This document shows, in pieces, positions 8,615 to 18,200 of a stretch of DNA of 64,000 bases. Numbering within the stretch: the first letter of the stretch is position 1; each line of letters starts with the position of its first letter. The translations under genes were made by a program, and so were the position numbers. The stretch is from Casimicrobium huifangae (lineage in GTDB: Bacteria > Pseudomonadota > Gammaproteobacteria > Burkholderiales > Casimicrobiaceae). A model generated the notes under the pieces. It was given only the letters and a program-made list of their open reading frames with translations, searched no databases and was not told the origin of the DNA. The stretch covers positions 4,014,436-4,078,435 of the forward strand of contig NZ_CP041352.1 in assembly GCF_009746125.1 (NCBI RefSeq). The letters run 5' to 3'.

Positions 8615-9637
8615 CTAAACCAGCGCCTCGGCAAACTCGCGCGCCACGAATGGCTGCAGATCGTCGATGCCTTCACCAACGCCGATGAAGCGCAGCGCAA
8701 TTGGCCGCTCTTTGGCGATGGCGCAGATCACGCCGCCCTTGGCGCTGCCATCAAGCTTGGTCATGATGAGGCCGCTGAGCCCAAGTGCATCGTCGAAGGC
8801 CTTGACCTGAGCCAGTGCGTTCTGGCCAGTGGTGCCGTCGAGCACCAGCAACACTTCGTGCGGCGCGCTGTCCATCGCCTTGCCGATCACCCGCTTCGCC
8901 TTCTTCAACTCGTCCATCAGGTGCAGCTGTGTCGGCAGGCGGCCCGCCGTGTCGCACATCACCACATCGGTACCGCGCGCCTTGCCGGCAGTGACGGCGT
9001 CGAACATCACCGCTGCCGGATCACCACCAGCCTGCTGGATCACGGTGACGTTGTTGCGCTCGCCCCAGATCGCGAGCTGCTCGCGTGCCGCAGCGCGGAA
9101 GGTGTCACCCGCTGCCAGCAGCACGCTCGCACCCTGCTGCTGCAGGTATTTGGCAAGCTTGCCGATGCTGGTCGTTTTGCCGGCACCATTGACGCCGGCG
9201 ATCATGATGACGAAGGGAGATTCTCTCGCCACCGCGAACGGCTGCTCGAGCGGCTGCAGCAGATCGGTCAAGGCATCCACCAGCATGGCGCGCGGATCGC
9301 CCTGACCGCCGGCCAGCTTCCAGCGCTTGCGCAGATCGTCGAGCAGATGCTGCGTCGCCGCCATGCCACAGTCCGCCATCAGCAGTTGGGCTTCGAGTTG
9401 CTCCAGTGTGTCTTCGTCAAGCTTGCCGGCGAACAGCACCTTGAGGCCGAGCTTGTCGCGCGTCGCGGTGAGGCCGGATTTGAGCTTGTCCAGCCAGCCT
9501 TTCTTTTCGACCGGTGCAACCACTGCCGCCAGCGCCGATTCCGTCGCTGGCATTGTTGTTGCCGGGGCGTCAACTGCTGCCGGTGCTGGCGCAACACTGG
9601 CGTCGGGTTGCGGTTTCTTCTTGAACAAGCCCCACAT
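8615..9637 (-). CDS. ftsY: Signal recognition particle receptor FtsY
   Basis: This is the 340-aa SRP-receptor GTPase that docks ribosome-SRP complexes at the inner membrane for co-translational insertion. It has a short Ala-rich N-terminal region (less acidic than the long E. coli A domain), a helical N domain, then the G domain: GVNGAGKTTSIGKLA (G1), DTFRAAAREQL, DTAGRLPTQ (G3) and TKLDGSAKGG (G4), ending FIGVGEGIDDLQPF. It is divergent from rsmD with about 109 bp between starts, a gene order common in betaproteobacteria. Confidence 0.96.
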   Translation of the reverse strand: MWGLFKKKPQPDASVAPAPAAVDAPATTMPATESALAAVVAPVEKKGWLDKLKSGLTATRDKLGLKVLFAGKLDEDTLEQLEAQLLMADCGMAATQHLLDDLRKRWKLAGGQGDPRAMLVDALTDLLQPLEQPFAVARESPFVIMIAGVNGAGKTTSIGKLAKYLQQQGASVLLAAGDTFRAAAREQLAIWGERNNVTVIQQAGGDPAAVMFDAVTAGKARGTDVVMCDTAGRLPTQLHLMDELKKAKRVIGKAMDSAPHEVLLVLDGTTGQNALAQVKAFDDALGLSGLIMTKLDGSAKGGVICAIAKERPIALRFIGVGEGIDDLQPFVAREFAEALV

Positions 9638-9746
9638 GGAGCGCTTTCTGGCGGGATTCGAGACAATTGCATTTTAGGTGGCGTGGCTGTATCGCCCTTG
9701 CACCGGCACTTTGCCGGCATAACTACGCCACTGGCGACAACACAAG

Positions 9747-10861
<1,115 letters not shown>

Positions 10862-10960
10862 GCGCTTCGCAGCTGTGCAAATCTCCACTACACTCGCGGC
10901 TCGCCCATTGCTGGAAGGCTGGGTGCAGCTTCGACATTGACGACAGACGGGAGGATTCCC

Positions 10961-10978
10961 ATGGTGTTTGCTTTCTAA
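10961..10978 (+). other. Five-codon open frame with a strong ribosome site
   Basis: ATG GTG TTT GCT TTC TAA encodes MVFAF. GGGAGG sits 6 bases upstream, better placed than the site of the following large gene. It may be a leader peptide coupled to downstream hairpins, or a dead gene start with an early stop. The sequence alone cannot tell these apart. Confidence 0.3.
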
Positions 10979-11126
10979 ATAGCTCGCGTCACGCCATCAG
11001 TGACGCACGGTTGACCGCTACCGGTTCGGCCTGCCATTCCGCGCTTCGTCGCAGATGGCTTGTCCCGCCGCACGGCCGACCCTAGCCTTTGCGATCCCGG
11101 CGTTCGCCCGGCGCAAATCCATTGAT

Positions 11127-11150
11127 TGACCAGCGGTTAGCCGCTGATCA
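11127..11150 (+). promoter_or_regulatory. Hairpin just ahead of the DUF5916 gene
   Basis: TGACCAGCGG-TTAG-CCGCTGATCA forms a nearly perfect 10-bp stem with a 4-base loop, ending 15 bases before the ATG at 11166. It has no U-run, so it is not a standard terminator. It could mask the start region of the mRNA or act as a leader structure together with the five-codon frame upstream. Confidence 0.35.
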
Positions 11151-11165
11151 CCCTGTTCTGTCGCA

Positions 11166-13376
11166 ATGAAAAATCAAACCTGTTCCCGCGCCGGGTGGCG
11201 CGCTGTGGCTGTTGCCGTCGTTGCTCTGCTGGCTGCGCACTCGGCGCTGGCGCTGCAGGCAATTCCTGCCACTGACAAGATCAAACTGGATGGCAAGCTC
11301 GACGAGGCCGACTGGCAGCGCGCGCCGGTCTCGGCCAACTTCATCGAGAACATGCCGCGCGAAAAGCAGCCGGCGCGCGACCGCACCGAGGTGCGCATGC
11401 TGTATGACCACGATGCGCTGTACGTCGGCATTCGGGCCTACGACCCCGACCCGTCGCACATCTACGCGCCGTTCGTCCGCCGCGACAAGGTGTTTGGCAA
11501 TCAGGACAATCTGATCGTCTGGATCGACCCCACCGGTGCGCGGAAATTTGCGCAGTTCTTTCGGGTCAATCCCCGTGGCGTGCTCGCCGATGGCATCTGG
11601 AACGAGGACAATACCGAAGAGGACTTCTCGCCCGACTTTGATTTTGAGGCGGTGCCGGCGCGTCTGGCGGACGGCTGGAGCGCCGAGTTCCGCATCCCGT
11701 GGGCATCGCTCAGGCTGCCACACCCGGCGCCGGAGAAGCTGACCTTTATCGTCTTCCGCAATCAGCCGCGCGACACCCGGATCCGCACCACCAACGTGCC
11801 GCTCGGACGCGATCCATCCTGCTTTCTATGTGTTGCTGAGGAACTGACCGGGCTTGCCAGTCTGCCCAAAGCGTCCGGGCTGACTGTCACGCCCTACGCC
11901 GCAGTCAATTCCAGCCAGAGCAAGGTGGGTGACACGACGACCCGCGAAACGAAATTCAGCGCCGGCGCCGACATCAAGTGGCGGCCGAGCCCGGAATGGG
12001 TCATCGATGCCACGCTGCGGCCGGATTTCTCGCAGCTTGAGCTGGACACACCGCAATTGAAGGGCAACACGCGGTTCGCGCTGTCGGTGCAGGAGAAGCG
12101 GCCGTTCTTCCTGGAAGGCAGCGATCTCTATTCGCAGCCGTTCGGCCTGATCTACACCCGTTCGATCACCGACCCGCTGTGGGGCGCGCGTGCCACTTAT
12201 CGCAGCGAGAGCGCCGATGCGGCCGTGCTGACAGTGAAGGATCGTGGTGGCGGTTTCGTCATCCTGCCCGGCACCTACTACTCCGACGCCCGCGAACAGG
12301 GCGCCTCGCAGGCTACGCTGGCGCGGGTGCGCGTGCCCTACGGCGCGGGCGGCGGCACTGGCAGCGTTGGCGCACTGTTTTCTGATCGCACCTACGACGA
12401 CGGCCGCAGCAACCGAACCGCAGCGGTAGATGGCCAGTACAAGCCGAACGACGATTCACGGCTGCGGGCACAGTTTTCGGCCAGCCAGACCGATGACCGT
12501 GTGCTGGGCAGCAAGGGCGATGGCCATGCGGCGTTTGTCGACGCCCTGTACGACAACGGTGTCTATCACGGCTGGCTTGGTCTGAGCAAAGTCTCACCGA
12601 AGTTCCGCAGCGACAACTCGATCACCACGCAGAACGGCTACGAATGGGCCAAGTTTGAGGCATGGCGCTGCAGCAAGCATGAGGCCTTTTTCAACAATGT
12701 CTGCGCTGGCGCTTTTGGCGGTGAGACCCGCGCCAGTTCCGGTGCAGCCCTGTCGCGCTGGATCACGCCGCAGCTCTACATGAACGGTGCGCGCAATTCG
12801 GAGTGGAGCCTGCAGCCGCGCTGGTTCAACTATTCCCGCGTGACCGAAGGCGGGCAGTGGCATCACGTGCCGACGCTGTACGCTCGCGCTGAAGGCAACC
12901 CCGGCCAACGTCTGCATTACGCGTTCGTCGAGGTCGAGGCCGGCCGCAGCGTTGATGTTGCCACCGACACCCTGGCGCGCCTGCTCTACACCGGCCTCAA
13001 CTTCAACACCCGTCCGCACGAACGCGTCGAGCTGGAATGGAAGGCGAGCGACTTCCGCCTGAACGACCTCGATCGCGGCAGCTGGCGCCTGCATGAACGT
13101 GTGCTGCAACTGGTCGGGGTGGGCTACATCACGGCGCAGGACACGTTGCGGCTCATCGCACAGCACACGCTGTCCAAGCGCAACCCGGCGATGTATTCGT
13201 TCACGGTGACACCGCGATCGCAAACGCAGGCAATCTCGCTGGTCTACTCGCACAAGCGCGGGCTCGGTCGTGAGTTCAACCTCGGGGTGACACAAAGCAA
13301 CCAGCGGGCAACCGGCAGCGCCAGCCACATCGCCACTGAGGTCTTTGCCAAGCTGTCGTGGGCGGTGAACCTGTAG
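11166..13376 (+). CDS. DUF5916 outer-membrane-type protein with carbohydrate-binding family 9-like domain
   Basis: This 736-aa exported protein has a signal peptide (VAVVALLAAHSALA). Residues about 35-220 form a CBM9-like beta sandwich: KLDGKLDEADWQRAPV, LYVGIRAYDPDPS and WSAEFRIPWASLRL. The rest is a DUF5916 region with the hallmark LRPDFSQLELDTPQ and EKRPFFLEGSDLY, then many amphipathic strands ending in a terminal aromatic-rich strand, as in a beta barrel. Family members are often found in polysaccharide or protease gene sets, but no molecular role is settled. Here it stands alone between coaD and yfhL, which suggests a later insertion into a conserved gene order. Confidence 0.85.
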   Translation: MKNQTCSRAGWRAVAVAVVALLAAHSALALQAIPATDKIKLDGKLDEADWQRAPVSANFIENMPREKQPARDRTEVRMLYDHDALYVGIRAYDPDPSHIYAPFVRRDKVFGNQDNLIVWIDPTGARKFAQFFRVNPRGVLADGIWNEDNTEEDFSPDFDFEAVPARLADGWSAEFRIPWASLRLPHPAPEKLTFIVFRNQPRDTRIRTTNVPLGRDPSCFLCVAEELTGLASLPKASGLTVTPYAAVNSSQSKVGDTTTRETKFSAGADIKWRPSPEWVIDATLRPDFSQLELDTPQLKGNTRFALSVQEKRPFFLEGSDLYSQPFGLIYTRSITDPLWGARATYRSESADAAVLTVKDRGGGFVILPGTYYSDAREQGASQATLARVRVPYGAGGGTGSVGALFSDRTYDDGRSNRTAAVDGQYKPNDDSRLRAQFSASQTDDRVLGSKGDGHAAFVDALYDNGVYHGWLGLSKVSPKFRSDNSITTQNGYEWAKFEAWRCSKHEAFFNNVCAGAFGGETRASSGAALSRWITPQLYMNGARNSEWSLQPRWFNYSRVTEGGQWHHVPTLYARAEGNPGQRLHYAFVEVEAGRSVDVATDTLARLLYTGLNFNTRPHERVELEWKASDFRLNDLDRGSWRLHERVLQLVGVGYITAQDTLRLIAQHTLSKRNPAMYSFTVTPRSQTQAISLVYSHKRGLGREFNLGVTQSNQRATGSASHIATEVFAKLSWAVNL

Positions 13377-13441
13377 CCGGCTGATCCCACCGATAACGGT
13401 CATAACGGCCGGCACCGAAGCGGACGCCATACCGGCCATAA

Positions 13442-14118
<677 letters not shown>

Positions 14119-14120
14119 CC

Positions 14121-14242
14121 ATCAGCTTTTTGCTGCGATCCTTATTCGATCACGGCTCTGACCTTAAAAGTGGTTAAAGTCAACTTTGTCGATTTCACCC
14201 ACTAAAGCCCAGATGAAACGGGCTTTCCAGTGAAAAGCTGAT
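14121..14242. repeat. Intergenic palindromic repeat, copy 2 (best ends)
   Basis: The 122-bp imperfect palindrome has perfect 10-bp ends, ATCAGCTTTT (14121-14130) and AAAAGCTGAT (14233-14242). Its centre, AAAGTCAACTTT (14176-14187), lies exactly at the midpoint. It also has the family block CCTTATTCGATCACGGC. It fills the space between the GlcG-like and MAPEG genes. Confidence 0.75.
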
Positions 14243-14265
14243 TACTTTCGAGACTGACACCGACC

Positions 14266-14667
14266 ATGACCATCGCCCTCTTCTGCATCCTGCTCGCCGC
14301 CATCCTGCCGCTGGTCTGCGCTGGCCTGTCAAAGTGGCGCGGCTTCAAGGTCTCGCATCGCGACGGCGGCTACGACAACCGCAGCCCGCGCGACTGGATC
14401 GCGAAGCAGGAAGGCTTTCCGCGCTGGGCACATGCGGCACAGGAGAACAGCTGGGAAGCATTCCCCTTCTTCGCTGCGGCGGTGATCGTTTGCCACATGC
14501 TCGGCGTGATCGGCACGCTGCCGAACGCGCTCGCGGTGGCGTTCATCGTGCTGCGCTGCGCCTACATCTGGTGTTACGTCACCGGCCGGCAACAGTGGCG
14601 CTCGCGGGTGTGGGCGCTGGCCTGGGCCGCCAACGTGGCGATCTTCTTGTTGCCGCTGACGCGCTGA
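14266..14667 (+). CDS. MAPEG family membrane protein
   Basis: This 133-aa protein has about four membrane segments (residues 3-20, 65-85, 88-105, 115-131). The loop YDNRSPRDWIAKQEG and AHAAQENSWEAFPFFAAAV carries the MAPEG signature (D/N-x-P-R ... A..N..EAFP.F). MAPEG proteins include microsomal glutathione transferases, and bacterial members are mostly uncharacterised. It is a single gene downstream of a palindromic repeat. Confidence 0.85.
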   Translation: MTIALFCILLAAILPLVCAGLSKWRGFKVSHRDGGYDNRSPRDWIAKQEGFPRWAHAAQENSWEAFPFFAAAVIVCHMLGVIGTLPNALAVAFIVLRCAYIWCYVTGRQQWRSRVWALAWAANVAIFLLPLTR

Positions 14668-14677
14668 CTGCCGCCTG

Positions 14678-15796
14678 TCAGTTCTGCCGCCACGGCAGGC
14701 CACGGTGGCGCCAGCCGCCGCGGGTACTGCGATGGGCAGCGCTGTCCGGGTCGCCCTCGAAGCCTTCGAGGATGTTGTAGGCGGTCAGTCCCAGTTCGGT
14801 GGCGCGCTTCGCCGATGCAATCGAGCGCACGCCGGAGCGGCACAGCATCAGCAGCGGCTTGCCGCCGTGCGCTGCCGACAGCGCCTGAATCTGCGCATCG
14901 AAATCCGGGTTCATCGCCATCCCCGGCCACTGCTTCCATGCCACCGCCGGTGCGTCCGGGACAAAGCCAACCCATTCGCGCTCGGCGTTGGTGCGGATGT
15001 CCACCACAACGCCCTTGCCGGATTGCCACCAGCGCCAGGCCAGCTCCGGCGTCACGTCGCCCGCGTAACCAGCCGCAACGCGCGGCGCTTCACTGTCGTC
15101 AGCGCCGGCGTGATGCTGCACGCCGAGCTGCAGGTTGGCCGGCACTGCCTCGTCGATGCGCCGCGGCTTGGGCAGATGCAGCGCATCCATCAGCGCGATG
15201 AAGTCAGCACGGCTACGATGCGCCAGGCGGCTGTTGTGCGCCCGCTCATGCCCGATCGAGCTTTTCGTGCGCCCCTTGTAGTCGTGGCCAGGCCACACCG
15301 TGGTCTCGGGCGGCAGCGTGAACAGGCGTTCGGTAATGCTGGTGTAGAGCGCGTCGGCCGACCCGGACTGGAAATCGGTTCGCCCGCAACCGTCGATCAG
15401 CAGCGTGTCGCCGGTGAAGACATGATCGCGCCACAGGAACGACATGCTGCCCGCGGTATGGCCGGGCGTGTGAATCGCAGTCAATGTCTCGCCACCGAAA
15501 TTGATCACGTCGCCATCCTGCAATTGCCGGGCGGCAGGCTGGATGCCGCAGCCGGCGGGTGTGGCCGCCTGTGCGCCAGTGTGTTCGATCAGTTGCGCGG
15601 CCGAAGTGATGTGGTCGGCGTGAGCATGCGTCTCGATCGTCCACAGCAGGCGGGCGTTCTGATCGCGGATCGCGGCAAGGTCACGCTCCAGCTGGTGATC
15701 GACCGGGTCGATGATGACCGCGTCCCCGCTATGCGGATCAACCAGCAGATAGGTGAACGTGGAGGATTCGGGGTCGAAGAGCTGGATCGGTTGCAT
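14678..15796 (-). CDS. Persulfide dioxygenase-rhodanese fusion (ETHE1-like MBL fold plus rhodanese)
   Basis: The 372-aa fusion joins a beta-lactamase-fold domain (about 1-235) to a rhodanese domain (about 262-360). The first part has TIETHAHADHITSA (HxHxDH metal site) and IHTPGHTAGSMSFL, close to ETHE1, which oxidises glutathione persulfide to sulfite. The second has the loop LMLCRSGVRSIASA with the active-site Cys. Such fusions are known as PRF proteins in Burkholderia relatives. The ATG at 15796 was chosen as the start of the ETHE1 homology. It is divergent from a YeeE/YedE transporter pair, pointing to sulfane-sulfur detoxification or assimilation. Confidence 0.9.
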   Translation of the reverse strand: MQPIQLFDPESSTFTYLLVDPHSGDAVIIDPVDHQLERDLAAIRDQNARLLWTIETHAHADHITSAAQLIEHTGAQAATPAGCGIQPAARQLQDGDVINFGGETLTAIHTPGHTAGSMSFLWRDHVFTGDTLLIDGCGRTDFQSGSADALYTSITERLFTLPPETTVWPGHDYKGRTKSSIGHERAHNSRLAHRSRADFIALMDALHLPKPRRIDEAVPANLQLGVQHHAGADDSEAPRVAAGYAGDVTPELAWRWWQSGKGVVVDIRTNAEREWVGFVPDAPAVAWKQWPGMAMNPDFDAQIQALSAAHGGKPLLMLCRSGVRSIASAKRATELGLTAYNILEGFEGDPDSAAHRSTRGGWRHRGLPWRQN

Positions 15797-15909
15797 GGCG
15801 ATAACTGTTTGCGGAAGACGCGCCGCCGGTCGGCGTTCAGTATGATCGTATGTGCTGCAGCGCAGCTGCCGCGATGGCATACGATTACTGATCCGTCGTT
15901 GAAATCATT

Positions 15910-16314
15910 ATGCACCCTTACATTTTCTCCTTTGCCGGCGGCCTGCTGATTGGCGCGGCGGTGTGGTTGCTGCTCATCGGCCTCGGCCGCGTTGCCGGCA
16001 TCAGCGGCATCATGGCCGCAGCGATCGCCCAGCCGCGCGCAGGCACTTGGCGCATCGCCTTTCTCGCCGGCCTGATCGGCGGTGGCCTGCTGTTTGCCCG
16101 CCTGTTCAACGTGCCCAGCGTGACAGTGACCTCGACACCCTTGTTGATCGTGGCTGGTCTGCTGGTTGGCTTTGGCACGGTGGTGAGTGGTGGCTGCACC
16201 AGCGGCCACGGCGTGTGCGGCCTTGGACGGCGCTCGCTGCGATCACTGGTGGCAACGCTGACTTTCATGATCGCCGGCGCAGTGACCGTGGCCATCGTGA
16301 GGGCGATGCAATGA
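15910..16314 (+). CDS. YeeE/YedE family sulfur-compound transporter, first half (PmpA-like)
   Basis: This 134-aa inner-membrane protein has about four segments. The family motif VVSGGCTSGHGVCGLGRRS (about residues 94-112) holds the functional Cys pair implicated in thiosulfate or sulfane-sulfur transfer in TsuA/PmpA proteins. The stop overlaps the next gene by ATGA, so the two half-size proteins are probably translated together and function as a pair. It is divergent from the persulfide dioxygenase-rhodanese gene. Confidence 0.88.
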   Translation: MHPYIFSFAGGLLIGAAVWLLLIGLGRVAGISGIMAAAIAQPRAGTWRIAFLAGLIGGGLLFARLFNVPSVTVTSTPLLIVAGLLVGFGTVVSGGCTSGHGVCGLGRRSLRSLVATLTFMIAGAVTVAIVRAMQ

Positions 16315-16784
16315 AGCCGCAATCGACTTCAGTGCGCCCATTGCTGATCGCGGCGCTGGCGGGCGTGGTCTTCGCTGCCGGCCTCGCCCTCGGCGGCATG
16401 ATGGACCCGCGCAAGGTGCAGGGTTTTCTCGACGTGGGCGGCATCGGCAGCGGTCGCTGGGACCCAAGTCTTGCCTTCGTGATGGGTGGCGCGCTGCTGG
16501 TGTCGCTGATCACCTTTGCCCGTGTTGGTACGCGCGAAATGTCGTGGTCAGGCGATCCGATCGCGCTGCCGACGCGGCGCGATATCGATGGCCGTCTGGT
16601 TGGCGGCGCGGCGCTGTTTGGCGTGGGTTGGGGTTTGTCCGGTTACTGTCCGGGGCCGGCGGTGGCCTCGCTGCTGATTGGCGGGCTCGACGTGGCCTGT
16701 TTTATTGGTGCGATGGCGGCGGGCATGCTGCTCGCGCGCTGGTGGCAGACTCGTGCAGTCGACAGTCAAGAAGCGGATGCATGA
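16311..16784 (+). CDS. YeeE/YedE family sulfur-compound transporter, second half (PmpB-like)
   Basis: This 157-aa inner-membrane protein has AALAGVVFAAGLALGGMMDP at the N-terminus and the second family motif GWGLSGYCPGPAVASL with a single functional Cys. VQGFLDVGG is typical of the PmpB half. The ATG at 16311 overlaps the previous stop. Its own stop overlaps the start of the next gene (ATGATG), giving a tightly coupled three-gene run. Confidence 0.88.
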   Translation: MKPQSTSVRPLLIAALAGVVFAAGLALGGMMDPRKVQGFLDVGGIGSGRWDPSLAFVMGGALLVSLITFARVGTREMSWSGDPIALPTRRDIDGRLVGGAALFGVGWGLSGYCPGPAVASLLIGGLDVACFIGAMAAGMLLARWWQTRAVDSQEADA

Positions 16785-17143
16785 TGCCGCATCACAACAA
16801 GGTTGAGGCACGAGACATCGTAGTCGTGCAGAGCATGCGCAACACCATCATGGTCGCCAGCGTGCTGGCCTCGGCAGCATTGCTTGGCGTGATGGCTTTC
16901 GTCGGCGCCACGCATGGCCTGCGACCCGATGGCAGCAACACGGCGGTGCGCTTCATCGTGGGCGGCATGGCGTTGCTGGCGGTCGCTTTCTCGGTGCTGG
17001 CGCTGGTGCTGCTTTCACACGCGAGCCGCGAATCAAATGTGCACACGATTGAGCGCGACTGGCATCGCGCGCACCGCTGCGTGATCATCGCCGGCGTGGC
17101 TTTTGTGCTGTTCGCGTTCGGTGCGCTTTGGGTGGCGCTGTAG
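16781..17143 (+). CDS. Small membrane protein, DUF599-like, of unknown function
   Basis: The 120-aa protein has about three hydrophobic segments (residues 23-44, 56-79, 97-118). SMRNTIMVASVLASAALLG followed by SHASRESNVHTIERDWHRA resembles DUF599-type membrane proteins ('nR.tm.as.l'). The start codon at 16781 overlaps the stop of the PmpB-like gene, so it is the third gene of the sulfur operon. A role in that transport system is suggested only by position. Confidence 0.65.
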   Translation: MMPHHNKVEARDIVVVQSMRNTIMVASVLASAALLGVMAFVGATHGLRPDGSNTAVRFIVGGMALLAVAFSVLALVLLSHASRESNVHTIERDWHRAHRCVIIAGVAFVLFAFGALWVAL

Positions 17144-17167
17144 CGACTGCGTCAGTAACCGGCAAAC

Positions 17168-17578
17168 TCAACCGGCCTTGTTGCGCATCCAGTCGGCCGT
17201 ACCAAACAACTGGCTCATCAGCCATTCCGACAGCGCTGCGTCAATCTCGCGGTCGCGCAGCGCGTCGCGCATGCAGGCGAGCCAGGCATCGCGCTCGGCT
17301 TCTCCAATCGGGAACGGCAGATGGCGGGCGCGCAGCCGTGGATGCCCAAAGCGTTCGATGTAGAGGCTCGGGCCACCAAGCCAGCCGCTCAGGAACCAGT
17401 AGAGTTTGTCGCGCGAGCTGTCCAGCGTGTGCGGATGTAGCTTGCGAATACCCTGATACGCCTCGTCGAGATCCATGTGGTCGTAAAAGGCATCGACCAG
17501 CGCGCGGACTCCGGTGTCACCGCCGAACAGTTCGTACGGGGTCTGTTGCGCCGTTGTGGCGCTCTCTGCTTCAGTCAT
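17168..17578 (-). CDS. Group II truncated hemoglobin
   Basis: This is a 136-aa globin of the trHbO type. YELFGGDTGVRALVDAFYDHMD is the N-terminal helix pair. RKLHPHTLDSSRDKLYWFLSGWLGG contains the distal region, with Trp at G8 (SGWLGGP) typical of group II. RFGHPRLRARHLPFPIG supplies the proximal His (RARH). Members bind O2 and act in redox or NO/peroxide chemistry. The start lies 8 bp inside the end of the Nudix gene, which is translated first, so the two are likely one operon. Confidence 0.92.
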   Translation of the reverse strand: MTEAESATTAQQTPYELFGGDTGVRALVDAFYDHMDLDEAYQGIRKLHPHTLDSSRDKLYWFLSGWLGGPSLYIERFGHPRLRARHLPFPIGEAERDAWLACMRDALRDREIDAALSEWLMSQLFGTADWMRNKAG

Positions 17579-18200
17579 TCTGTGTTCCGTGCAGCAGCAC
17601 TTCGCGGAAGGTGCGCAGCATGCCGGCAGTGGCGCCCCAGATGTAGCGCTCGCGCCACGGCACCGCCCAGTATTCGCGCCGTTTGCCATCACGCATGAAG
17701 TTGTCACGCCGCCAGTTACGGTCATCGAGCACGTGGGCAAGTGGCACTTCGAATACGTCTGCCACCTCGAAGGGATCGACGCGATATTGCTGCGGCGCCG
17801 ACGTGGCAACCACTGGCGTCACCTCGTAGGCAGTGACCGTCACATAGTTCGGCAACGTGCCCACGACCTCAATGCGCGAAGAATCAGTGCCGATTTCCTC
17901 GGTCGATTCGCGCAGCGCGGTGGCGACGATATCGGCGTCCTCTGCGTCCTGACGGCCACCGGGGAAGCTGATCTGACCGGCGTGATCGTGCAGATGCGCG
18001 GTACGTTGCGTCAGCACAACGTTGAGCGCGTCATCGCGTTCGACGAGAAGGATCAGCACGCCAGCCGGGCGAATGGTACGCCCGAGCACGGCGTGCGCCT
18101 GCCGCCGCTCGTGGGTGGACATGTCGCCCGCCTCGCCCAGCGGCGTGCCGCGCCAAACCTGCGTGGCGGCAATCTGCCTGCGGATGCGTTGCAGTTCCAT
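17571..18200 (-). CDS. Nudix hydrolase, CoA pyrophosphatase (NudL/YeaB type)
   Basis: The 209-aa enzyme has the UPF0035 signature that marks CoA-cleaving Nudix proteins: LTQRTAHLHDHAGQISFPGG, running into RQDAEDADIVATALRESTEE, the Nudix box. The predicted reaction splits coenzyme A to 3',5'-ADP and phosphopantetheine. The ATG at 18200 is shared with the stop of the preceding permease gene (TGATGG context), so it is co-translated with that gene. It also overlaps the globin start downstream. Confidence 0.88.
   Translation of the reverse strand: MELQRIRRQIAATQVWRGTPLGEAGDMSTHERRQAHAVLGRTIRPAGVLILLVERDDALNVVLTQRTAHLHDHAGQISFPGGRQDAEDADIVATALRESTEEIGTDSSRIEVVGTLPNYVTVTAYEVTPVVATSAPQQYRVDPFEVADVFEVPLAHVLDDRNWRRDNFMRDGKRREYWAVPWRERYIWGATAGMLRTFREVLLHGTQND

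Larger units (their letters stand above)
10862..11165 (+). other. 304-bp gap holding a five-codon open frame and hairpins
   Basis: The gap between coaD and the DUF5916 gene has no normal gene. It holds a strong GGGAGG (10949-10954) placed 6 bases before a five-codon frame (MVFAF, stop at 10976-10978). It also holds a perfect 7-bp hairpin GCGTCAC/GTGACGC (about 10985-11005) and a second hairpin at 11127-11150. This could be a leader region or the remains of a lost gene. In related genomes coaD is often next to the yfhL ferredoxin, which here lies 2.6 kb away. Confidence 0.4.
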
